Assembly (NCBI GenBank): GCA_910584395.1
Contig: CAJUAS010000014.1
Location: 1-39,435, forward strand
DNA length: 39,435 nucleotides
Reading direction: 5' to 3'
Source: an uncultured Oscillospiraceae bacterium
GTDB taxonomy: Bacteria > Bacillota > Clostridia > Oscillospirales > Oscillospiraceae
The translations under genes were made by a program, and so were the position numbers. Position 1 is the stretch's first letter. Every line of letters starts with the position of its first letter. Shown here one piece after another: positions 8,403 through 15,875 of the stretch. A model generated the notes under the pieces. That model worked only from the letters and a program-made list of their open reading frames with translations, was not told the origin of the DNA and searched no databases.

Positions 8403-9901
8403 TGTCTCAATATATCATGGCGCTGGACGCCGGGACGACCAGCAACCGCTGCATCCTGTTTGACCGGCGCGGCGAGATGTGCAGCGTGGCCCAAAAGGAA
8501 TTTACCCAGTATTTTCCCAAGCCCGGCTGGGTGGAACACGACGCCAACGAGATCTGGTCGGGGATGCTGGGCGTGGCTGTGGAGGCCATGCACAAGATCA
8601 ACGCCACCGCCGCGGACATCGCCGCCATCGGCATCACCAACCAGCGGGAGACCACGGTGGTGTGGGACAGGCATACCGGCGAGCCGATCCACCCCGCCAT
8701 CGTGTGGCAGTGCCGCCGCACCAGCGAATACTGCGACTTTTTGAAGGAAAAGGGGCTGGTGGAGGCCATTCGGGCCAAGACCGGTCTGGTGATCGACGCC
8801 TACTTTTCCGCCACCAAGCTGCGCTGGCTGCTGGAAAACGTCCCCGGCGCACGCGCCCGGGCGGAGCAGGGCGAGCTGCTCTTCGGCACGGTGGAGACGT
8901 GGCTCATGTGGAAGCTCTCCGGCGGCAAGCTCCATGTCACCGACTACTCCAACGCCTCCCGCACCATGATGTTCAATATCAATACACTGGACTGGGACGA
9001 GGACATCCTGAACGAGCTGGATATCCCCCGGTGTATGTTGCCTACGCCCCGGCCCTCCTCGGAGGTGTACGGCGAGACCGACCCCGCCCTGTTCGGCGGT
9101 GCGATCAAGCTCAGCGGCGCGGCGGGCGACCAGCAGGCCGCTCTGTTCGGGCAGACCTGTTTCCGCCCCGGCGAAGGGAAAAATACATACGGAACGGGTT
9201 GTTTCCTCCTGATGAACACAGGGGAAACTCCCGTTTTTTCCAAAAACGGCCTTGTCACCACCATCGCATGGGGACTGGACGGCAAGGTGACCTACGCCTT
9301 GGAAGGTTCGATCTTCGTGGCGGGCGCGGCCATCCAATGGCTGCGGGACGAGCTGAAATTCATTGACAGCGCGCCGGAGTCGGAGGCGCTGGCCGGCCTT
9401 GTGCCGGACACCGCCGGGTGCTACGTCGTCCCCGCCTTTACCGGGCTGGGCGCACCTTACTGGGATCAATACGCCCGCGGGGTGATCGTGGGCCTGACCC
9501 GCGGGGTAAATAAGTATCACATCATCCGCGCGACGCTGGATTCCGTGGCCTATCAAGTCCACGACGTGCTGGACGCCATGAAGGCGGATTCCGGCATCTC
9601 CCTCACCGCCCTGAAGGTGGACGGCGGGGCTTGCGCCAACAACCTTTTGATGCAGACGCAGGCGGACATGATCGGCGCTCCCGTGCTGCGCCCCCGGTGC
9701 GCCGAGACCACCGCCATGGGCGCGGCCTATCTGGCGGGGCTGGCGGTGGGGTACTGGAAAAGCAAGGAGGACGTGGTGCAAAACTGGGCCATCGACCGCA
9801 CCTTCACCCCCGCTCTGGACGAAGCCACCCGCGCCCAGCGCCTCAAGGGCTGGCATAAGGCGGTGAAATATTCTTTTAACTGGGCAAAAGACGACACCTA
9901 A
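8402..9901 (+). CDS. glpK: Glycerol kinase
   Basis: A 499-residue FGGY-family kinase that phosphorylates glycerol to glycerol 3-phosphate with ATP. Visible blocks are the N-terminal phosphate loop LDAGTTSNRC, the glycerol-binding ITNQRETTVVWD, GAAGDQQAALFGQ, the ATP-site NTYGTGCF, and FTGLGAPYWDQYARG. The length is normal. The loop before GAAGDQQ reads SSEVYG, as in the E. coli enzyme, without the histidine that HPr phosphorylates in enterococcal GlpK; control by the PTS may therefore be absent. The start overlaps the mreB stop by one base with no good ribosome site of its own, so translation is probably coupled to mreB. An earlier in-frame start would lie inside mreB. Confidence 0.95.
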
Positions 9902-9925
9902 GGGACGGTTTCTGACCGTCCCTTT
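9900..9925 (+). terminator. Weak intergenic hairpin after glpK
   Basis: A 10-bp stem (9900-9909 with 9915-9924) with a 5-base loop begins in the glpK stop codon and is followed by only three T residues. It is more likely a partial terminator or mRNA-stability element that tunes the downstream oxidoreductases than a full stop. Confidence 0.45.
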
Positions 9926-9947
9926 GTGCAAAGGAGAGTGATGTTCC

Positions 9948-11399
9948 ATGTATGACGTTCTCATCATTGGCGCGGGCGTTTCCGGGTGCGCCTGCGCCCG
10001 GGAGCTGAGCCGTTACGACGCCCGCATCCTCGTCATCGACAAGGAGGACGACGTGTGCTGCGGCACGTCCAAGGCCAACAGCGCCATTGTCCACGCCGGG
10101 TATGACGCCGCCTCCGGCTCGCTCATGGCCAAGCTCAATGTGGAGGGCAACGCCCTCATGGGCCAATTGGCGGAGGATCTGGACATTCCCTTCCGCCGCA
10201 ACGGTTCGCTGGTGGTGTGCTTTTCCGAGGAGGATCGCCCCGGCCTTACCAAGCTGCTGGAGCAGGGCCGCGCCAACGGCGTGCCCGACCTGCGGATCTT
10301 GGAGCGCGGCGAGCTGCACGCCATAGAGCCCAACCTCGCAGACGACATTGTGGCGGCCCTGTACGCCCCCACGGCGGGCATCATCTGTCCCTTTACCCTC
10401 ACCATTGCTCTGGCGGAAAACGCCGCCGCCAACGGGGTGGAATTCCGCTTCAACACCGCCGCCACGGACATTCGCCGCGTCGGCGGCCATTTTGTGGTGG
10501 ACACCGACCAAGGGCCTATCGAGACCCGCGCCGTTCTCAACGCCGCCGGGGTGTACGCCGACAGATTCCACAACCTCTTTGGCGAAAAAAAGCTTCACAT
10601 CACCCCCCGCCGCGGCGATTACTGCCTGTTAGACCGGGTGGTGGGCCTGCCGGTGGAGCGCACCGTCTTCCCCTTGCCCAGCAAATTCGGCAAAGGGATC
10701 TTGGTCGCCCCCACTGTCCACGGCAACACCATTCTCGGGCCGACCGCTATCGACCTTGACGACCCGGAGGCCACCGCCACCACCGCCGCCGGGCTGGAAG
10801 CCCTCCTCGCCCAAGCCACCCGCTCGGTGAAAAACCTGCCCCTCAAGCAGATCATTACCTCCTTCGCCGGCCTGCGCGCCCATGAGGACGGCCATGAATT
10901 TGTCATCGGCGAGTTATCCGAAGCCCCCGGCTTCTTCGACTGCGCGGGCATCGAGTCCCCCGGTCTTACCTCCTCCCCCGCCATCGGGAAAATGGTGGCC
11001 GAGGAGATGTCCGCCAAGCTGAACCTCCACAAAAAAGAGCATTTTATCGCCACGCGCAAGGGCGTTCTCGACCCCAAGGTCCTGTCCTACGAGGAATACG
11101 CCGCGCTGGTCAAGGAGCAGCCCGCCTACGGCAGCGTGGTCTGCCGCTGCGAGACGGTGACCGAAGGGGAGATCCTCGACGCCATTCGCCGCCCCTTGGG
11201 GGCGCGCAGTGTGGACGGGGTAAAGCGGCGCACCCGCTCCACCATGGGCCGCTGTCAGGGCGGCTTCTGCTCCTCCCGGATCATGGCGATCTTGGCCCGG
11301 GAGCTGGGCGTGCCCCTCACCGCCGTGACCAAGTGCGGCCCGGGCAGCCAGATGGCCTATGAGGACGACTGGGCACAGAAGGGAGGCGGCCGCGCATGA
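9948..11399 (+). CDS. FAD-dependent oxidoreductase, GlpA-like glycerol-3-phosphate dehydrogenase subunit
   Basis: A 483-residue DAO-fold flavoprotein. The FAD dinucleotide motif IIGAGVSGCACARELS is at the N-terminus, followed by the substrate/FAD block GTSKANSAIVHAGYD. Its last 85 residues form a BFD-like [2Fe-2S] domain with cysteines 399, 401, 436 and 441 (CRCET and RCQGGFC). This matches GlpA of anaerobic glycerol-3-phosphate dehydrogenase and the related clostridial proteins found beside glpK. It probably oxidises glycerol 3-phosphate to dihydroxyacetone phosphate and passes electrons to its partner. The ATG follows an AAAGGAGAG site. The stop overlaps the next start as ATGA, indicating coupled synthesis of two subunits. 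Confidence 0.88.
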   Translation: MYDVLIIGAGVSGCACARELSRYDARILVIDKEDDVCCGTSKANSAIVHAGYDAASGSLMAKLNVEGNALMGQLAEDLDIPFRRNGSLVVCFSEEDRPGLTKLLEQGRANGVPDLRILERGELHAIEPNLADDIVAALYAPTAGIICPFTLTIALAENAAANGVEFRFNTAATDIRRVGGHFVVDTDQGPIETRAVLNAAGVYADRFHNLFGEKKLHITPRRGDYCLLDRVVGLPVERTVFPLPSKFGKGILVAPTVHGNTILGPTAIDLDDPEATATTAAGLEALLAQATRSVKNLPLKQIITSFAGLRAHEDGHEFVIGELSEAPGFFDCAGIESPGLTSSPAIGKMVAEEMSAKLNLHKKEHFIATRKGVLDPKVLSYEEYAALVKEQPAYGSVVCRCETVTEGEILDAIRRPLGARSVDGVKRRTRSTMGRCQGGFCSSRIMAILARELGVPLTAVTKCGPGSQMAYEDDWAQKGGGRA

Positions 11400-12658
11400 A
11401 TCCATACGATCTGGTCATTGTGGGCGGCGGCCCCGCCGGCTTGGCGGCGGCCTCCGCGGCCTACGACGCGGGGTGCAAGCGCACCCTCCTTTTGGAGCGG
11501 GACAACGAACTGGGGGGCATTTTGAACCAGTGCTTCCACGACGGCTTCGGGATGCACACCTTCCACGAGGAGCTGTCCGGCCCGGAGTACGCCGAGCGCT
11601 ATGTCCAGCGGGTGCTTGACCGGGACATTCCCCACCGCCTCGGCACGACGGTGATCGACATCCGCGCCGACAAGACGGTGGTGGCGGTGAACAAGCGGGA
11701 CGGAGTGTTTGAAATTCCCGCCAAGGCGGTCATTTTGGCCATGGGCTGCCGGGAGCGGCCGCGGGGCGCGCTGAACATTCCCGGCTACCGCCCCGCGGGG
11801 GTGTATTCCGCCGGGATGGCCCAACGGCTGGTGAACAAGGAGGGCGTTCTGCCCGGCAAGGACGTGGTCATTCTGGGCAGCGGCGACATTGGTCTCATCA
11901 CCGCCCGCCGCATGGCCCTTAAAGGGGCAAACGTCCACGCGGTGGTGGAGCTGATGCCCTATTCCGGCGGGCTGAAGCGGAACATTGAGCATTGCCTGAC
12001 CGCGTTTCACATCCCCCTGAAGCTCTCCCACACGGTGGTGGACATCAAGGGCAAAAAGCGGGTGGAGAGCGTCACCATCGCCCAAGTGGACGAACACAAC
12101 AAGCCCATCCCCGGCACGGAGATCGAGTACCCCTGCGACACTCTGCTGCTGTCGGTGGGGCTGATCCCGGAAAACGAGCTGAGCCGCCGGGCGGGGGTGG
12201 CCCTCTCCCCCGCCACCAACGGTCCTATGGTCAACGAACGGCTGGAGACCTCCGTGCCCGGCGTGTTCGCCTGCGGCAACGTCCTCCACGTCCACGATTT
12301 AGTGGATTTCGTCTCTTTGGAGGGAGAGGCCACCGGGCGCGCCGCGGCCAAGTACATCCGGGAGGGGGCTGCCGACCCGGCCGGCCTGCGGGACGTGCCC
12401 ATCCGCGCGGAAAACGGCGTGCGCTATACCGTCCCCACCCATGTGCGCCCCGACTGTCTGGAGGACGCCCTCACCCTCCGCTTCCGGGTCGCCGCCCGGA
12501 GCGAAAACCGCTTCCTCAGCGTCTACGCCGACGGCAAGCGTATCTACCACCAACAGAAGGCCGCCCTTGCGCCGGGCACGATGGAGGAAGTAACCCTCAG
12601 CAAGGCCGATCTGACGGGCAGCTTCGCCGTCCTCACCGTCCGGCTGGAGGACGAGTAA
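11396..12658 (+). CDS. FAD/NAD-dependent oxidoreductase, GlpB-like partner
   Basis: A 420-residue pyridine-nucleotide-disulfide-oxidoreductase-fold flavoprotein. The FAD motif is IVGGGPAGLAAASAA at the N-terminus and the NAD-site motif is VILGSGDIGLITAR near the middle. A C-terminal FAD contact (VPGVFACGNVLHVHD) lies near residue 290. There is no CxxC redox pair, so it is not a thioredoxin reductase. The last 80 residues are a beta-rich extension. In Clostridia such a protein follows the GlpA-like gene and is usually followed by a small DUF1667 gene, which is missing here. It probably passes electrons from glycerol 3-phosphate oxidation to NAD or another carrier. A strong terminator follows. 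Confidence 0.85.
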   Translation: MNPYDLVIVGGGPAGLAAASAAYDAGCKRTLLLERDNELGGILNQCFHDGFGMHTFHEELSGPEYAERYVQRVLDRDIPHRLGTTVIDIRADKTVVAVNKRDGVFEIPAKAVILAMGCRERPRGALNIPGYRPAGVYSAGMAQRLVNKEGVLPGKDVVILGSGDIGLITARRMALKGANVHAVVELMPYSGGLKRNIEHCLTAFHIPLKLSHTVVDIKGKKRVESVTIAQVDEHNKPIPGTEIEYPCDTLLLSVGLIPENELSRRAGVALSPATNGPMVNERLETSVPGVFACGNVLHVHDLVDFVSLEGEATGRAAAKYIREGAADPAGLRDVPIRAENGVRYTVPTHVRPDCLEDALTLRFRVAARSENRFLSVYADGKRIYHQQKAALAPGTMEEVTLSKADLTGSFAVLTVRLEDE

Positions 12659-12677
12659 GCTGTTTTCCCCACAGTAT

Positions 12678-12716
12678 AAGACCCCCGAAGGAGTGTGTCC
12701 TTCGGGGGGTCTTTTT
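12678..12716 (+). terminator. Rho-independent terminator of the mreB-glp operon
   Basis: A 15-bp GC-rich stem (12678-12692 with 12698-12713, one bulged G) with a 5-base loop is followed by TTTTT. It lies 20 bases past the last gene of the operon. On the minus strand the T-run is poor, so it may stop metK transcripts only partly. Confidence 0.88.
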
Positions 12717-12751
12717 GTCATACTTTGTCGATATATTCCAAATTGGAATCG

Positions 12752-13930
<1,179 letters not shown>

Positions 13931-13959
13931 GTTTCATTTCCTTTCTGTTTTGGGGAAAC

Positions 13960-13983
13960 AAAAAACGCTCCATAAGGAGCGTT
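13960..13983 (-). terminator. Riboswitch-controlled terminator of metK
   Basis: On the minus strand an 8-bp stem (AACGCTCC with GGAGCGTT) closes a 4-base loop and is followed by six T residues. Its left arm and loop (CTCCTTAT) are complementary to ATAAGGAG in the 3' P1 strand of the aptamer. An antiterminator can therefore form when SAM is absent. Confidence 0.88.
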
Positions 13984-13990
13984 CGTTTCC

Positions 13991-14078
13991 TCCTTATCGC
14001 TGTTAGCAGAACCACCTTGCGAAGGGCAGGTTGGTGTGGGGTCACGGAGCTAACTCTCTCGCCCACTCTTGATAGGGA
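13991..14078 (-). promoter_or_regulatory. SAM riboswitch (S-box family) of metK
   Basis: Read on the minus strand, the leader opens with TATCAAGAGTGGGCGAGAGA and closes with AGCGATAAGGAG. It shares the SAM-I core order: TATCAAGAG, a CCGTGACCCC segment, CAACC, AAGGTGG, TTCTGC, GATAAG. TCCCTATC and GATAAGGA make P1 with one mismatch, and GTTAGC with GCTAAC makes a further internal helix. The spacing is compact and some core bases differ from classical SAM-I, so it may belong to a SAM-I variant group. It directly precedes the metK terminator. With the promoter it fills most of the 329-base gap between metK and the rhomboid-like gene. Confidence 0.85.
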
Positions 14079-14097
14079 TATTCAGTTGTCGAAGGGT

Positions 14098-14126
14098 ATT
14101 CTATCCTATTGCGGAGCAAATGTCAA
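14098..14126 (-). promoter_or_regulatory. metK promoter
   Basis: On the minus strand a perfect TTGACA (complement of 14121-14126) and TAGAAT (complement of 14098-14103) are 17 bases apart. They lie about 20 bases before the riboswitch P1 strand. Confidence 0.85.
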
Positions 14127-14197
14127 CCCCAAATTGGCGGGTGCTTGGCGAAAAACAAGGGAGGAGCTGCGCCCCGGGAAAATATCGCAATTTTTTG

Positions 14198-14226
14198 TGG
14201 ACTTCCCTTGGGGGTTGGGCTATAAT
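14198..14226 (+). promoter_or_regulatory. Promoter of the rhomboid-like gene
   Basis: A perfect TATAAT (14221-14226) with TGGACT 17 bases upstream (14198-14203) lies 34 bases before the chosen GTG start. The -35 box is weak, so the promoter may need help or rely on the -10. Confidence 0.5.
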
Positions 14227-14259
14227 GATTTTGATACCCCACTGAAAGGAGAACTGCTT

Positions 14260-15144
14260 GTGCGTAAGATCAACGCATGGCTGGACCGTTTCGCGCTCCG
14301 CCATCCCAAGTTTGGAATTCCGAACCTGATGCTGTATATCGCCGTGGCCAACGTGGCCATCGGCCTGATCGACAACTTCAGCGCCTTTCCCCTCTCCGCC
14401 GCTCTGTTCTTTTTCCGTCCCTCCATCCTTCAAGGAGAGATCTGGCGGCTGCTCACCTTCATTGTTGTCCCCGTCGCAGGGGACTTCGGCATTTTGAACA
14501 TCACCGTCCCCGGTACGTCCTTCTTTATGACCATCCTGTCGGCATACTTCTACTACTGGATCGGCAGTCTGCTGGAGCGGGAGTGGGGCACAGCCAAATT
14601 CAACTGCTTTTTCTTCACCGGCGTGCTGCTCAATATCCTTTACGGAATGATTGTTGGAGTCTCCTCCATCGCCTACGTCAATCTGTCCATGTTCTTCGCC
14701 TTTGCCGTCCTCTATCCTAATATGCAAGTCCTCTTTATGTTTTTCATCCCCGTAAAGGTGAAGTGGCTGGCATGGATCGACGCCGCTCTCTTTGTCTGGC
14801 AGATCTTAAACAACCTGCGTTTTGGTCTTTGGCAGTTTGCCCTCCTGCCCGTGGTGGCCATTTTCAACTTCTTCCTCTTCTTCTGGAACGACTTTGCCGA
14901 CGCCGTCGCCCGCCGCAAGCGCCGCGCGAAGCACCAGCACTCCAAGCAGACCATTGACTTCAAGGCGGCCCAGAAAAAGGCGAAGGAGACCAAGGGCTAC
15001 CTTCACAAGTGCAGCGTGTGCGGCAAGACCGACGCGGACGACCCCAAGATGGAGTTCCGTTACTGCTCCAAATGCGACGGGTACTACTGCTACTGCATGG
15101 ATCACATCAACGACCACGTCCACGTCCGCAAGGAGGACGATTGA
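14260..15144 (+). CDS. Rhomboid-fold membrane protein with C-terminal zinc finger, probably not a protease
   Basis: A 294-residue protein with about six membrane segments from residue 18 to about 205, then a basic linker, then a Cys/His cluster (Cys251, Cys254, Cys269, Cys272, Cys277, Cys279, His282, His286) of zinc-ribbon or B-box type. The helix followed by YPNMQVLFMFFIPVKVKW matches the segment after the active-site helix of rhomboid proteases. The GxSG serine motif is replaced by VNLSM, however, and the helix that should hold the catalytic histidine has none. It may therefore be a pseudo-rhomboid acting on membrane-protein quality control; this is inference. The GTG start is chosen for AAAGGAG nine bases upstream. 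The longer open frame upstream runs through the metK promoter and riboswitch. Confidence 0.75.
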   Translation: MRKINAWLDRFALRHPKFGIPNLMLYIAVANVAIGLIDNFSAFPLSAALFFFRPSILQGEIWRLLTFIVVPVAGDFGILNITVPGTSFFMTILSAYFYYWIGSLLEREWGTAKFNCFFFTGVLLNILYGMIVGVSSIAYVNLSMFFAFAVLYPNMQVLFMFFIPVKVKWLAWIDAALFVWQILNNLRFGLWQFALLPVVAIFNFFLFFWNDFADAVARRKRRAKHQHSKQTIDFKAAQKKAKETKGYLHKCSVCGKTDADDPKMEFRYCSKCDGYYCYCMDHINDHVHVRKEDD

Positions 15145-15145
15145 A

Positions 15146-15200
15146 CAAAACCATAAAGAGAGAGCCGTCACGCTGTGACGGCTCTCTCTTTATGGTTTTG
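15146..15200. terminator. Perfect 26-bp palindromic terminator
   Basis: Arms 15146-15171 and 15175-15200 are exact complements around a 3-base loop, so transcripts from either side form the same hairpin. The arms end in CAAAA/TTTTG rather than a long T-run. The stop codon of the minus-strand phosphatase-like frame lies inside the right arm. It separates the convergent rhomboid-like gene and the surface locus. Confidence 0.85.
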
Positions 15201-15792
15201 AAAGGTGTGCGACGATCCGTTCTACCTGTTCGGCACTCAGCCCCACCTGCTCCAGCAGGTAGGTGCGGGTCGCCTGTGCCAGATCCAGCGCGTCCAGAGA
15301 GGCCTCGTCAGCCGCTCCAGTAAAGGTCAGGAGGTTGGATACCGCCTGCCGCTCCGCGGCCTTCCAGCCGTCTGTATCCGGCTCAAAACGGTAATATTCC
15401 TCGTAGGAGCGCAGATAATCCTCCAGCAGCTCCTCCTTGGACGCCCCCATCAGTGCTTCCAGCACCATGCACACATAGCCTGTGCGCTCTACGCCCTGAG
15501 TCCCGTGGATCAGGTACGGGCCGGGGCGTTCGGAGAGGAAGTCCAGACCGTTATACATATCCTCCAAAAAGGCGTCGGAGGGATAGTCATGGCCCATGTT
15601 CAGCGCCACTTGATTCCTCTCCCCCAAGGCGGCGTAGTGGGTGTCGCGGTAGCCCTTGAAGTTCCGAAAGCGAAGGCGGCAGTCCGAGGTGTTCACCGCC
15701 GTCACCACTCCGGCCTCCCAGAGCAGGTCGTCCGCCGCAAAGCGGCGTTCCCCCTGACTGGGGTCGATGGGGCTGGAGGAACGGTAGAGCAC
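15190..15792 (-). CDS. Tyrosine-phosphatase-like frame, catalytic cysteine lost; possibly a frameshift-fused domain
   Basis: A 200-residue frame from a GTG start, clearly of the bacterial tyrosine/serine phosphatase family (Y_phosphatase3-like). It opens LYRSSSPIDPSQGER and carries the P-loop region LIHGTQGVERTGYV. In active members this loop reads HCxxGxxRTG; here the nucleophilic cysteine is glycine (codon GGG), so ordinary catalysis is not expected. The family's conserved start (YANFREV and the preceding residues) can be read in frame upstream of the GTG, back to the end of the 5'-nucleotidase gene. No ATG, GTG or TTG occurs in that stretch. The frame is either a -1 frameshift extension of the nucleotidase or a decaying remnant. 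The stop is inside a terminator palindrome. Confidence 0.6.
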   Translation of the reverse strand: MLYRSSSPIDPSQGERRFAADDLLWEAGVVTAVNTSDCRLRFRNFKGYRDTHYAALGERNQVALNMGHDYPSDAFLEDMYNGLDFLSERPGPYLIHGTQGVERTGYVCMVLEALMGASKEELLEDYLRSYEEYYRFEPDTDGWKAAERQAVSNLLTFTGAADEASLDALDLAQATRTYLLEQVGLSAEQVERIVAHLSKP

Positions 15793-15875
15793 CCCGGGGG
15801 CAATGCCCCCGGCGGTGACCTCCCGAAAGTTGGCGTAGGCTGCGTCAGAGGGGTAGTTGGCCCGCTCCGGATCGC

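Noticed and set aside
12735..12749. 15-base palindrome ATTCCAAATTGGAAT just past metK
   Set aside because: It is short, with no T-run and no matching site elsewhere that I noticed. It is probably chance.
14017..14259. Upstream extension of the rhomboid-like protein by 81 codons
   Set aside because: It crosses the metK riboswitch and promoter and the gene's own TATAAT. The GTG at 14260 has a good ribosome site.
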